From: Halichondria panicea
Taxonomy: Eukaryota; Porifera; Demospongiae; Suberitida; Halichondriidae
DNA: 64,000 bases
Assembly: GCF_963675165.1 (NCBI RefSeq)
Contig: NC_087385.1
Coordinates: 2,108,501 to 2,172,500 of the forward strand
Direction of reading: 5' to 3'
Positions 1 to 11,055 of the stretch are shown here, piece after piece. How positions within the stretch are numbered: position 1 is the stretch's first letter; the number at the start of each line of letters is the position of its first letter. A program made the position numbers and the translations under genes. A model generated the notes under the pieces. It saw nothing but the letters and a program-made list of their open reading frames with translations. It searched no databases and was not told where the DNA came from.

Positions 1-2624
1 TTAGCTCTGAGTATGTTAGCGTAGAGTACCAGTCCGTTAATAGTGCCCGTTGCTACGGTGAGATTCATGCCCATAAGCAACACCACCAATAACATTCCAC
101 TGACTAGTGTTACAGGAATAATCAACAGTAACCAGAGATTAGAGCATTCTTGACACTCTGAACTTCCCAGCATCTGACTGAGATTACCTCCACACTGGCC
201 ACATAGTGTTCCTGACCGTTTGAAAGAGCACTGTACACTTGGGTTAGTTAGAGATAGCTCGGTTTGTTTCTGATTACAGTATCCCAGTGGGCAGTGGCTG
301 TGTATTATGACTGTGTCGTTAGTTGCATTCACCCATACTGTGCCAGACCTGATCACTGTTTGATTGTCGATGATGCACTGTACACCAGCAGCTGTTATTG
401 ATTGAAGGCATTCACATGCCAGATTGTCTGTGTTGTAAATATATCCCGGAAGACATGGTTGTAGGATTATGTGAAGAAGTAAGGGAACTTCATCTGTGAA
501 ATATACTTTTTCTCTAAGTAACTCACTTTTTAACTCTGCTAGCCTTGTTAGTACTTCTTCATTAGCAAGTTCACTTATGCCAAGTACTAATGTTTGGTTG
601 CCTATGGGAGCATGTACAGTGTACTGTACCTTGGTGCAGGTTAGCCCTAAGAGTTGTCTGGCTTGAGATCGTGGAATGTACGGGCGGTTTGAATTTAGTT
701 GCTCCGTGTATGGGAGCATTAGTCTTGCTTGTGCTGTGGCCAATGTAGCTCCTTGAAGTTGACCAACTGCTACTATTAAGAGTTTTATTGTTTGACCAGG
801 TACAATGGTTGTTTCCTTCTCTACTGTGTTGCAGAATATCCCACTAGGCTGGCAGAAACAAAGATAGTATGGTGACGATGTAACCGATGTTTGAAAAGAT
901 GTGTTATAGCTTGAACAAACTGTAGTCCCATTTAGTAGATCATGCTTGCTTGGTAACTTATAATGATTTTCTGATTCAGCTGTTGACTTTCTAAAGTAGC
1001 AGCGGTTGATTGATCCACCATAAATATCATCTCCCCCTTGAATAGATGTATTGTTACAGAAGTGTAGGTTTTTTCTGTCACGAGTCTCACGCGTACGATA
1101 GAAAATGCATTGGTATTTGATGCTAAAAAGGTTTTGCAGGTCACTTACCGGACTTAGATAGCTCATACTGGTGACATATATTGCCCCTCCACTTCTCCAT
1201 GCATGGTTATTGATAAACACAACATTGGCATTCTCATAAAAGTGCATTATGGAGTATTTGTACAGGGATAAGGCACCTCCATAGAAGCCTTGATTTCCAA
1301 TAAAGCGTGTCTCACCGTAAAAATAGAGGGTTGTGTTAGTGGATTTTAGGGCAGCGTTGTCTCTCCCTAGAGTGTTTTCAATCACTGTTCTTCCTGTGAA
1401 TCTCATCACTGAATCCTCTGCTGAAATTGCACTAAATCCTTCCGACCCTTCATTGCTACTCAAGTAAACATCTCCTTCTAATGTGACTGAGCTATAGTCT
1501 GTAATGTCCATAGCGTTTTTGGTATTACTTATCGAACAGTTAGTTATTCGACCCTTAGAGCCTTTCCGAATGTTTAGTCCTATCTCAGAATTCTCGATTG
1601 TAGAGTTGAACATATGAAACGTAATTTGGCTGAGTATTACTCCACCTTGTTTGGGCATTTTTCTTATCACGCAATGCCTTACATATGCTGAACTAAGCTG
1701 TTCGTTGCAGTAAATTTCCCCGCCTATTTGTATTCCTCCGTGGTAAAATCGTGAGTGTGATATATAGATATCAAAAAGAGAACATGTTTTAATCGTTACA
1801 GCAAACAAAAATCCGATCATTTTTTCGCGGCCAAGGAAGAAATTATTGAAAATTGTTATATCTGCCGTAATATAATTTTGAAGTTCAATTGTCATGCCTT
1901 TCTGAGTCTTTTCTATGCCTTTCTCGCTATTCTTGTAGTATATTCCTGGGAATAGTGTTGAGCCATTTATTGTAATGTGAGTAACACCTCTTGAAGAGAA
2001 TCCATCGGAATATACGATTTCAGTGCTTCCCTGAAGTGAACTACTTAAAATGTTCAAGCTTCCTCTTGTATCGATACTGCGAAATACTGACCCATTTAAA
2101 CTATATGCCCGTACATTTGTGAGAAAGACATTTGTGTTCTGTACTAGTAGTATTGCAGTGGGTGTATTACGGAATTGGGATTCCAATAAGAGATTCGAGT
2201 TATCAAGTGCTGTGAAATGTCCACTGCATTCAATCATTTCTATGTCTTGGATATGAATGTTTCGACTGTATTTAATAATCCAAATAACTTTTAGTCCTCT
2301 ACTGCAGCTTATGATAGCTCTCTGCCCGACTTCTCTGGAAGTGATAGTAACGTTGTCTAGTGAGCTTAATTCAATTTCATAAACTTCATCTTCCAAATCG
2401 GTGATATCCATGGAATATTTACCGGGATAGAATTCCAAAATTGAGTGTGAGTCTATCTCAGTGCTCGTCTTTTGAAGTAGGAAACTTATGAAATCAATAC
2501 ATTTGGGGTCGTCATAGCAGCTGCTACTATTTTTGTATGGAGCTACTCTGTATATGGTTGATTCGGCAAACAAACTGCAAAGGAGCACTGACAAGAAAAG
2601 TATGAGAAACCTGCAACTCTTCAT
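1..2624 (-). CDS. Pmp-like beta-helix / multi-TM surface protein, copy 1 (partial, C-terminus off window)
   Basis: An open minus-strand frame of about 874 codons starts at the ATG at 2624 and runs off the left edge. An in-frame TAA lies upstream of this ATG and the next residues form a signal peptide (MKSCRFLILFLSVLLCSLFA), which fixes the start. The ectodomain aligns end to end with copies 2 and 3: beta-helix-like stretches rich in N-glycosylation sequons, then GGAL/FxxN/GGAI motifs resembling chlamydial polymorphic-membrane-protein repeats, then a Cys-rich stalk (SGTLCGQCGG) and the first TM segment near the left edge. No intron is visible. I infer a type I-like surface protein with a polytopic C-terminal membrane part. 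The biochemical function is unknown. Confidence 0.85.
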   Translation of the reverse strand, partial: MKSCRFLILFLSVLLCSLFAESTIYRVAPYKNSSSCYDDPKCIDFISFLLQKTSTEIDSHSILEFYPGKYSMDITDLEDEVYEIELSSLDNVTITSREVGQRAIISCSRGLKVIWIIKYSRNIHIQDIEMIECSGHFTALDNSNLLLESQFRNTPTAILLVQNTNVFLTNVRAYSLNGSVFRSIDTRGSLNILSSSLQGSTEIVYSDGFSSRGVTHITINGSTLFPGIYYKNSEKGIEKTQKGMTIELQNYITADITIFNNFFLGREKMIGFLFAVTIKTCSLFDIYISHSRFYHGGIQIGGEIYCNEQLSSAYVRHCVIRKMPKQGGVILSQITFHMFNSTIENSEIGLNIRKGSKGRITNCSISNTKNAMDITDYSSVTLEGDVYLSSNEGSEGFSAISAEDSVMRFTGRTVIENTLGRDNAALKSTNTTLYFYGETRFIGNQGFYGGALSLYKYSIMHFYENANVVFINNHAWRSGGAIYVTSMSYLSPVSDLQNLFSIKYQCIFYRTRETRDRKNLHFCNNTSIQGGDDIYGGSINRCYFRKSTAESENHYKLPSKHDLLNGTTVCSSYNTSFQTSVTSSPYYLCFCQPSGIFCNTVEKETTIVPGQTIKLLIVAVGQLQGATLATAQARLMLPYTEQLNSNRPYIPRSQARQLLGLTCTKVQYTVHAPIGNQTLVLGISELANEEVLTRLAELKSELLREKVYFTDEVPLLLHIILQPCLPGYIYNTDNLACECLQSITAAGVQCIIDNQTVIRSGTVWVNATNDTVIIHSHCPLGYCNQKQTELSLTNPSVQCSFKRSGTLCGQCGGNLSQMLGSSECQECSNLWLLLIIPVTLVSGMLLVVLLMGMNLTVATGTINGLVLYANILRA

Positions 2625-2914
2625 TTTGCAGTAGGGAATCGACTGTTGACAACTGTCTTAGCTACAATATAAGTTAAATTAAATATATACCAATGAGTTG
2701 TGATGTAGCTAGATATATCTTCACCTGTTGTTATCCTGCTTGTTCTCTCGTTATTATTGATCTACTTATAACTTTGAGTTATAAACTCAAAATACATTCG
2801 TTTTTGGAGAAATGTCTTCATGTGTTTGTTTATACTGAAAATTAATTTGTTTTTCTCAAGTCACCTAGGTCTTCTATACTACAGTATATTTACAAACTTT
2901 TTGTTCCTTCCCAG

Positions 2915-5477
2915 AACAAGTTCTACCCTGAGGCCAAAACAATCTACTTGCCAAACCCCTCGTGGCCGAACCACAACCCTGTGTTCAAACAGAGTGGCCT
3001 CGAGGTCAAAAGCTATCGCCATTGCAACTTTCAGAACATGACCTTTGATGCCGCGGGTTGCTATGACGATCTCAGGGTGGGTCAATTGGTTATCCATGCA
3101 TGCGAATTTGGGGTGCTTCAATGTGGTTAATCATTCAATCAGCTGAGTGTACATCTGTGCACTTTAAACGCACTTTAAATGTTCATTTATGTTTATAGTA
3201 TGCTACTTCTATTCTGTAGCTGAAACAGTATTTGATCAATTTTGAGGAAATCTAAGCCTACACTAGCTTGAGATTCTGAGAGTGCTAATTCATTACGCGA
3301 TGATTTGCTGGGGGAATCAAACTTAATCTCTCTCCCTATAGAGTATTCCCAACAAGTCTATGGTTCTGTTCCATGCCTGTGCCCACAACCCTACAGGAAT
3401 CGATCTCAGTGTAAGTTAATTGACACTACAATATGGCTATATGCATTTATAGTCTCCCTTGACATTGTAGTGGCCATTGGGTTAGATTGTACACTCCTGG
3501 GGTGTTTTTATGCATGCTCAGCACCCCCCTGGGGAGCTATATTATATTATCATCAATCTTCAGTATAGACTCTAGATTTAGTATCAGTATACACCATATA
3601 ATTATGTCTGTTGTTGTGTATAGTGAAATGGATTGCTTGTAATTAATTTGGTCACCGTTTATGATACGTCAAGGTTAAGTTTCATTTAGCGTATGTTTGT
3701 AAGTCACCTCATTAATATATGCAATCATTGCCTATCTGTACCAAGGGTGACTGCAATAAGCAGGTTATACTACCCACGTAGAAAATTATTATAATTATAG
3801 TCATAGATAATAATGAAGCTTATCAAGTTGATGATCTTTACCATTTGTTTATATCAAGCACTGATTTGTGAAGAATGAAAGTTTTCACACTCCTTTTCCT
3901 CTCCCTGCGATTATACCCTCTAGTTGGACCACTGGGCTGAGGTGTCCAAGATTTGCAAGGAAAAAAACCACTTGGTGTTTGTGGATATGGCCTACCAAGG
4001 TTTTGCCACGGGTGACCTTGAGAAGGACTCGGCTGGGTTGAGGCTACTGGCAAAAGACGGACACAAATTGGTCCTCTGTCAGTCTTTCTCTAAGAACATG
4101 GGACTCTATGGTTCGTCTCTCTTGTGTTTGCCATGATTGTTTTTCTTTAGAAACAATCACCACTTTTTTGTTTTTTAGTTACATAGAAAATCGAAAATTT
4201 ATTTGTAGCTTTCGTCCAATGTCTCCTTTGACTCATTCATTCACCCTAAACCTCTAAACGTACATTTAGTCACTCCTCAACACTACTCTCATATACCCCA
4301 TCCCCTGATTCAGTAACTCACATTCTTGTTCAATGTTCCCATCTCTCCCCCTTCTCCCTATCCCCATGCAGGTGAGCGCTGTGGGGCCATGACGTTCCTG
4401 ACAGAGAGCGAGTCTGAGGCCAAAGCTGTCGAGTCTCAGATCAAGATCATCATCCGCCCCCTCTATTCCAACCCCCCCATTACCGGTGCAAGGATCGCCA
4501 CGGAGATTCTCACCTCACCTGACCTCTACTCTGAGTGGTGAAGCCCATGTATCTTTATTATGTAGCGTCTAAATGCAATCTTGACTATAATGCATGCTGA
4601 ACTTTGCTAGCAGCGTACAGTAGGCTCTCGCTAATCCGGCTTTCTGAAGTACGGTTACCTCGATATACCGGTAATTTCGTTTAGTACGGATTGCTAGCTT
4701 GTTTTTACTGCACCAAAAACTCGTCCTGAAATGCAGCCACTCGCTATTCCGTGTACTGGCCAGTACTGGCTGCCCCAAACTAGGTTTATTACTTCTGGAT
4801 ATGACGTTTTGAATGTGTTTTGACAGATAAAATTGTATTACACTTAAATAGATTTATTATCCTCGAGACAGAACCGCAAATTGGTCATTATAGTCGAGGT
4901 AGGGATACTTCTGCTATTAATAGCATGCTTCATAACATGTTTTATGATATAATGGCATTATATGTAGTGTGTGTGTGCCTTTCCTTCAGTATATAATTAT
5001 AGTACATGTATCTCCCTGCATGACCTTCCTGCAGGCTTGACGAGCTCAAGGCAATGGCTGGTCGTATCTTTGAGATGAGGGGAAAGCTCCAACAAGGACT
5101 CATCAACGAAGGTGAGAATCTGCTCTGGTTGTAGAGACTACTGAATCAGTATCTCATTGTTAATAGTCGTTTTTGTTGATTTTCGAGTATGAATTTGTTT
5201 GTATAATTATCTCTTGAAAGAAGGCGCTTCAAGTAATTGGTTGAATTGATATTATACTCTCCCCTCCCACCACCCTTTAGGCTCAACTCGTGATTGGTCG
5301 TTCATCCACACCCAGATCGGCATGTTCTGTTACAGTGGTATGAACCAGGAACAAGTCAAGCGACTACAGGATGAGTACGGCATCTATATGACCAAGGACG
5401 GGCGTATCTCCATGGTTTCACTATCCTCAAACAATATAGGCTACGTTGCCAAGTCAATGCACGAAGTCACCAAATAA
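2915..5477 (+). CDS. GOT2-like: Aspartate aminotransferase, C-terminal two thirds (six exons; 5' exons not in window)
   Basis: Pyridoxal-phosphate enzyme interconverting aspartate/2-oxoglutarate and oxaloacetate/glutamate. Exons: 2915-3076, 3342-3410, 3924-4110, 4372-4537, 5035-5111, 5281-5477, each bounded by AG and GT. Together they give about 285 residues in one consistent phase, ending at TAA 5475-5477. Family landmarks: [29 protein letters not shown] (PLP-contacting Asp and Tyr); [13 protein letters not shown] (Schiff-base Lys and phosphate-binding Arg); [19 protein letters not shown] (substrate-carboxylate Arg). The wording resembles the mitochondrial isozyme, but the targeting peptide is not visible. 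The first ~140 residues are absent between the left edge and 2915, where the opposite-strand copy 1 gene lies. Either that gene is nested in an intron or this is a 5'-truncated gene. The donor after exon 3924-4110 (GTTCGT) is weak. Confidence 0.9.
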
Positions 5478-6445
5478 CTATTATTTATTGTGACAACAAA
5501 CTAGCTATTTTTGTGTCCCTAGGTCTACATAGGATGATGTGAATTTTATTTAATGTGTCATTGAAGTGTTGACATGCATGCATGGCTTGTGCTAAATATG
5601 TGCATGTTTAGTTCATTTGCTTCAAGCAAATTAAGAATAATTATGCCCTTGGTATAAGCACTTCTACCAAAGCAATGGTCATCATTATTAAAAATGAAAA
5701 AAGAAGAACCACCGATCAGTAAGAGATTGCTATCAATGGTGAGCCTATAACAAAAATTACTAGTATTATTCTAGTATCTTTAATTTGTTACCTTTTGACT
5801 GTCCTCTGAGGCTCTGAGATCAAAGGAAAAGCAGTGCCAATATATGGCATACTGCACTGTGGTCTGTATATGGCATATACAGAAAAGTTCACCACTGAAC
5901 CAGGAACTACTTTAATCAGCTGAGCAATCCAATTGGGTGAAATATCCAATTGGCGCTTGCTTACATTGGAGTGGCACTTTAAATTTAGACAAATACAGTG
6001 TACGCATGCTGGCCTGCAACAATTAAGCTGATCCTGTTCAGTTATATTCCAAAGTGAGTTTGCATTACAATATTTCCTGTGAATAACGCGTATATAACGC
6101 CATATCGGGCTGTACCATACATGACCGCCACACTCCAGAAAATGGCATAATACAAGTGTGACGTTATCGTGATCTATATATAGACTGGTCTCGTGATCCA
6201 CAGTCCTCGTGTTCTATGGTAGTTGAGTTAATGTCTACTTGAGTAGCTTTACAATAGTTACTAATGTTACAACAAGGTCTATAAACACAATTCACTAGCT
6301 GCTAGATACATGACTGTAAAAATAAATACGTGTAAGTGCTATGACAAAATCTATCTATAATATTAAACTGTCCCTACAAGGCTACAATATGCTTTAGCTA
6401 TAAGTGTTCTAGTTGTGTAAAGTCTACATATAGTACGCCTTTTAG
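5478..6445. other. Spacer between the aminotransferase gene and beta-helix copy 2
   Basis: The spacer holds a 137-codon minus-strand open frame (5788-6201) that I do not recognise. It has several Cys residues (HCICLNLKCHS) but no signal peptide and no paralogue in the window. About 65 bases of it near 5945-6010 (around CCAATTGGCGCTT) recur in decayed form near 18015-18060, after the third gene unit. This suggests duplicated spacer DNA rather than a separate gene. No other feature is evident. Confidence 0.3.
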
Positions 6446-9400
6446 CTAGGAGGTAACATGTTCCATTTCCAAAAGTGGCTTTTCTAAATCGCTAATCGAC
6501 ACAATCTGCATAGTGACAACATTATTCTCTCTCTCTTTGTAACCTTCTTCATGGTTCTCTTCTTCCCTTGCTTCTTGTTTCTTTACAAACCTCTTCATAA
6601 TCTTGAGTGACATTAAACGCATGTATGCTTGATAGATTAAGATACCACAGAAAAGCGTCATGGTAATAACAATGGATATGTCAGTAATCAATTCTTGATC
6701 TCGGCCTGTCAATAGAGCAAAGAGACTGCACACTGATAGCATGGTAAGGTTTAATAGGAAGGCATTCTCTAGAATACTGAGTGCTCTCGATTTATAAACA
6801 TTACCAATGAGCAGTAAGTAGGCGAGTGTGATCATCATTAATAGAGATGTGGCTAACAAGTTAATGGATGGGTCTCCAGCTATGTTTAGTGAAAAGGTAG
6901 CATAGAGGAGAACTCTTAGCAGTAGCAATAGCCCAGTCCAATACCGATGTTTGCTCTTGTATGGTCCGGTGTAAGCATCGAATAAAGGTTTCATTTTCCA
7001 TACCCATGTCAGCCATCGATAGTGAGACACCTTCTGTAGACACGGAATGAAAATGAAAACAGCCGTGTATGGGAATGAGACCATAACTAGAATGAGAATT
7101 CCAATCAAAAATAGGCCGATATGTTTGCCTTGAAGATAGTCAATATTTCCATCGTATAACCACACAAGTTTGGGTACACTAGTTCCATTATTGTAGTGCT
7201 CCAGGTTAAGCGTTGTGAATGAAAATATCGTAATCACAAGTCGTATACTCTTAGAGTATGATAGGAGAAAAAGAGTGGCTAGAACTTGTACAGCATTGTT
7301 TCCGCTTAGTCTAGCAGCTCTTGTAGAGTAGTGACTTGATACTATGATAGTAACTGCAATAGTGCATATGTAGATAGGGAAAGCTAGTTGGAACAGAGTC
7401 TTATAAAAAGCATCCAGTCCGTTATAGAAACAAACCTCGATACCGACATCCAAGTTGATCCATGCTATAAACACATTACATATCTCCGTTATCTTTGAAG
7501 TTTTAACGCTGAAATAGATGTCATTGTTAGCTCTGAGTATGTTAGCGTAGAGTACCAGTCCGTTAATAGTGCCCGTTGCTACGGTGAGATTCATGCTCAT
7601 AAGCAACACCACCAATAACATTCCACTGACTAGTGTTAGAGGAATAATCAACAGTAACCAGAGATTAGAGCATTCTTGACACTCTGAACTTCCCAGCATC
7701 TGACTGAGATTACCTCCACACTGGCCACATAGTGTTCCTGACCGTTTGAAAGAGCACTGTACACTTGGGTTAGTTAGAGATAGCTCGGTTTGTTTCTGAT
7801 TGCAGTAACCCAGTGGGCAGTGGCTGTGTATTATGACTGTGTCGTTAGTTGCATTCACCCATACTGTGCCAGACCTGATCACTGTTTGATTGTCAATGTT
7901 GCACTGTATGCCAGCAGCGGTTATGGGTTGAAGGCATTCACATGCCAGATTGTCTGTGTTGTAAATATATCCCAGAAGACATGGTTGTATGATGATGTGA
8001 AGAAGTAAAGGAACTTCATCTGTGAAATGTATTTCTTTTCTTAAAAATTTGTTATCTGTAAACTCTGCTAGCCTCATTCGCACATCTTCATTAGCAAGTT
8101 CACTTATGCCAAGTACTAGTGTTTGGTTACCTATGGGAGCATGTACAGTGTAATGTACCTTGGTGCAAGTTAGCCCTAAGAGTTGTCTGGCTTGAGATCG
8201 TGGAATGTACGGGCGGTTTGAATTTAGTTGCTCAGTGTATGGGAGCATTAGTCTTGCTTGTGCTGTGGCCAATGTAGCTCCTTGGAGTTGACCGACTGCT
8301 ACTACTGATAGCTGTATTGTTTGACCAGGTACAATGGTTGTTTTCTTCTCTACTGTGTTGCAGAATATCCCACTAGACTGGCAGAAACAAAGATAGTATG
8401 GTGACGATGTGACCGATGTTTGAAAAGATGTGTTATAGCTTGAACAAAATGTTGTTGCTTGTTGGAATTTTTGCAGAGCTCGTTTGTTTATATTTTTCCA
8501 ATGACTTTCAGATTCAGCTGTTGACTTTCTAAAGTAACAGCGACTGATTGATCCACCATAAATAGCATCTCCTCCTTCGACAGATGTATTGTTACAGAAG
8601 TGTAGGTTTTTTCTGTCACATTTATTAGGCCTACACTTACGATAGAAAAAGCACTGGTATCCTATGCTGTATTGTTTTCGTAAATCACTTCCAGGTTGTG
8701 CATAGCTCATTGTGTCGACATATATTGCTCCTCCACTTCTCCATGCATGGTTGTTGGTAAACACAACATTGGCATTCTCGTAAAAGTGCATTATAGAGTA
8801 TTTGTACAGGGATAAGGCACCCCCATAGAAACCTTGATTTCCAACAAAGCGTGTCTCACCGTGAAAATAGAGGGTTGTGTTAGTAGATGTTAGGGCAGCC
8901 TTTTTTCCACCAAGAGTATTTTCAATCACTGTTTTTCCTGTGAAATTCAATACAGAATTTTCTATTGAAATTGCACCAAATCCTTCCGAACCTTCATTAT
9001 TACTTAAGTAAACATCTCCTTCTAATGTGACAGAGCTATAGTCTGTAATGTCCATAGCGTTTTTGCTGTTAATTATTGAACAGTTAGTTATTCGGCCCTT
9101 GGAACCAGTCCAAATCCGTAGTCCTACATCAGAATTCTCAACTGCACAGTTGGACATTTGAAACATAATCTTGCCAAGTACGACTCCACTTCGTGTGGGC
9201 ATTTTGCTCATGATACATTGTTCTAAGTATGCTGAACTTAGTTCGTTACAATAATTCTCCCCACCTATTGCCATTCCTCCATAGAAAAAGCGTGAGTGAG
9301 ATATGTAGATAGAAAAAAGAGAGCATGTTTCAAGATAATATGCATAGCTCGTAACATCTAGCAAAAATCCTAGTATTTTTTCACGGCCAAGGAAAGAAGT

Positions 9401-10171
9401 ATTAAAAATGATTATATCTGCTGTTATATGATTTCGCAGTTGAAGTATCACGCCTTGCTGAAGCCTTTTGTTGTTATTCTTGTAGTATATTCCAGGATAT
9501 ACTATTGAGCTATTTATTGTAATGTGAGTAACACCTCTTGAAGAGAATCCATCGGAATATACAATTTCAGTGCTTCCCTGCAGTGAACTACTTAAAATGT
9601 TCAAGTTTCCTCTTGTATCGATACTGCGAAATACTGACCCATTTAAACTATTTGCCCGTACATTTTTGAGAAAGACATTTATGTTCTGTACTAGTAGTAT
9701 TGCAGTGGGTGTATTACGGAATTGGGATTCCAATAAGAGATTCGAGTTATCAAGTGCTGTGAAATGTCCACTGCATTCAATCATTTCTATGTCTTGGATA
9801 TGAATGTTTCGACTGTATTTAACAATCCAAATAACCTTTAATCCTTTACTGCAGTTTATGGTAGCTTTCTGTCCAATTTCTGTTGAAGTGATAGTAACGT
9901 TGTCTAGTGAGGTTAATTCAAGTTCATAAACTCCATGTTCTAAATCGATGGTATCAATGGAGTATTTGCCGGGATAGAATTCCAAAATTGAGTGTGAGTC
10001 TATCTTACTGCTCGTGTTTTGAAGCAGGAAACTTAGAAAATCAATACACTTTAAATCGTCATAGCAGCTGCTACTATTTTTGTACGGAGCTACTCTGTAT
10101 ATGGTTGATTCGGCAAACAAACTGCAAAGGAGCACTGACACGAAAAGTATGAGAAAGCTGCATCTCTTCAT
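6446..10171 (-). CDS. Pmp-like beta-helix / multi-TM surface protein, copy 2 (complete)
   Basis: Intronless frame of about 1,241 codons. The frame extends 12 codons further upstream, but the ATG at 10171 is preferred because it begins the signal peptide shared with copies 1 and 3 (MKRCSFLILFVSVLLCSLFA). Order of parts: signal peptide (1-20); beta-helix-like region with many NxS/T sites (30-440); Pmp-like motifs (ETRFVGN, YGGAL, VVFTNN, SGGAIYV) around 430-480; Cys-rich segments; stalk with CGQCGG and SSECQECS (about 800-830); roughly eight TM segments (about 835-1190), including LFQLAFPIYICTIAVTIIV and YWTGLLLLLRVLLYATFSL; a charged ~55-residue tail ending PLLEMEHVTS. The composition suits a plasma-membrane receptor or adhesion protein. 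The Pmp resemblance is motif-level only and no enzymatic motif is visible. Neighbours are paralogues on the same strand, each with its own 5' flank. Confidence 0.9.
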   Translation of the reverse strand: MKRCSFLILFVSVLLCSLFAESTIYRVAPYKNSSSCYDDLKCIDFLSFLLQNTSSKIDSHSILEFYPGKYSIDTIDLEHGVYELELTSLDNVTITSTEIGQKATINCSKGLKVIWIVKYSRNIHIQDIEMIECSGHFTALDNSNLLLESQFRNTPTAILLVQNINVFLKNVRANSLNGSVFRSIDTRGNLNILSSSLQGSTEIVYSDGFSSRGVTHITINSSIVYPGIYYKNNNKRLQQGVILQLRNHITADIIIFNTSFLGREKILGFLLDVTSYAYYLETCSLFSIYISHSRFFYGGMAIGGENYCNELSSAYLEQCIMSKMPTRSGVVLGKIMFQMSNCAVENSDVGLRIWTGSKGRITNCSIINSKNAMDITDYSSVTLEGDVYLSNNEGSEGFGAISIENSVLNFTGKTVIENTLGGKKAALTSTNTTLYFHGETRFVGNQGFYGGALSLYKYSIMHFYENANVVFTNNHAWRSGGAIYVDTMSYAQPGSDLRKQYSIGYQCFFYRKCRPNKCDRKNLHFCNNTSVEGGDAIYGGSISRCYFRKSTAESESHWKNINKRALQKFQQATTFCSSYNTSFQTSVTSSPYYLCFCQSSGIFCNTVEKKTTIVPGQTIQLSVVAVGQLQGATLATAQARLMLPYTEQLNSNRPYIPRSQARQLLGLTCTKVHYTVHAPIGNQTLVLGISELANEDVRMRLAEFTDNKFLRKEIHFTDEVPLLLHIIIQPCLLGYIYNTDNLACECLQPITAAGIQCNIDNQTVIRSGTVWVNATNDTVIIHSHCPLGYCNQKQTELSLTNPSVQCSFKRSGTLCGQCGGNLSQMLGSSECQECSNLWLLLIIPLTLVSGMLLVVLLMSMNLTVATGTINGLVLYANILRANNDIYFSVKTSKITEICNVFIAWINLDVGIEVCFYNGLDAFYKTLFQLAFPIYICTIAVTIIVSSHYSTRAARLSGNNAVQVLATLFLLSYSKSIRLVITIFSFTTLNLEHYNNGTSVPKLVWLYDGNIDYLQGKHIGLFLIGILILVMVSFPYTAVFIFIPCLQKVSHYRWLTWVWKMKPLFDAYTGPYKSKHRYWTGLLLLLRVLLYATFSLNIAGDPSINLLATSLLMMITLAYLLLIGNVYKSRALSILENAFLLNLTMLSVCSLFALLTGRDQELITDISIVITMTLFCGILIYQAYMRLMSLKIMKRFVKKQEAREEENHEEGYKERENNVVTMQIVSISDLEKPLLEMEHVTS

Positions 10172-10625
10172 TTTTGTCAACGAGTTGACGATTAATAACT
10201 GTACCAACTACCTACAAATAATAAATATACCAGTAATTATTAATTTTATATTACTAGTAGATCTACTTACCTGTTTTTAACCTGATGACCTTGCATGCAG
10301 TTCTCTGGTTTATCTTCTTTGAAGTATTCCGTGTTGTGTTTGCACTATGAGGTGCATAGATTTGATGGTTTGTGGGTTATAGAAGTAAAACGTAAAATTT
10401 ACATTCCATGTCTCCAGTATTTGTTTGTATATACTCGAAACCTATACATGCACTTGCCTTTCATTGTTGGCATTGAAAGGTGACATTTCCAAATCCATCT
10501 AGATTCCATCACTTTCATACCAGATAGATCTACTCAAATTTAAATCATGTACATGTATAATAAATCTATTGTCATGAAATTTGTTAAAATGTGCACCTGA
10601 ATGAATAATTATATATGCATTCTTC

Positions 10626-11055
10626 CCAGAACAAGTTCTACCCTGAGGCCAAGACTGTCTAACTGCGGAATTCCTCATAGCCAACCACAATTAGTGAATG
10701 GTTTGAGTTCATGAGCTATCTCATCTCCATTGCAACTCAGCAATTGTATAGCAAGCAATTAGCCTCTGATTGAACTCGGCAATAACGTTGTATATATGGG
10801 CAGAGAATTAGTGTTCAATTATACTATAAATTGCTGAGCTGCACCCCGCTTGTTGTACTACTTCCTCTAATTGCAACAACCAGAACACGACCTTTAATGC
10901 TGCTGTTTACTATGATGACCTCATGGTGAGTCATTTGGGTCGTTTAATGTGCTTATGGCTATCATAATAAGAACCTAATGTGGTATTCTCAATAAGTCCA
11001 TTGTTCTTTCCATGCATGCCTGTGCCCTCAACCACATGCACTTAAATCGATCGGT
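10626..11055 (+). pseudogene. Aspartate aminotransferase exon relics (second duplicated unit)
   Basis: About 455 bases upstream of copy 2 the plus strand repeats the start of the aminotransferase exon seen at 2915: splice acceptor, then AACAAGTTCTACCCTGAGGC. It soon degenerates, with a stop after about 14 codons. The second half of that exon (CNNQNTTFNAAVYYDDLM, with a GTGAG donor) resumes near 10872 after a small insertion. The HACAHNPTG exon is recognisable but frame-broken near 10984-11055, with a GTGTAAG donor. No later exons were found. This is a decayed partial copy carried along with the membrane-protein gene. Confidence 0.85.
10736..10838. mobile_element. Small inverted-repeat insertion inside the aminotransferase relic
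   Basis: The segment begins CTCAGCAATTGTATAG and ends CTATAAATTGCTGAG, near-perfect terminal inverted repeats about 100 bases apart. It splits the relic exon between its two halves; the intact exon at 2915-3076 has no such insertion. This fits a short non-autonomous element. The exact borders and target duplication are unclear. Confidence 0.5.

Noticed and set aside
3305-3568. 87-codon plus-strand frame in the aminotransferase gene
   Set aside because: It overlaps the HACAHNPTG exon in the wrong frame; the exon with AG/GT borders explains the region better.
6861-7043. 60-codon minus-strand frames repeated in copies 2 and 3 (also near 12630)
   Set aside because: Alternative-frame shadows within the TM-coding part of the large gene.
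8750-9000. Bacterial (chlamydial) contamination because of Pmp-like repeats
   Set aside because: The gene lies among intron-containing animal genes, has two neighbouring paralogues and shares flanks with decayed animal exons.
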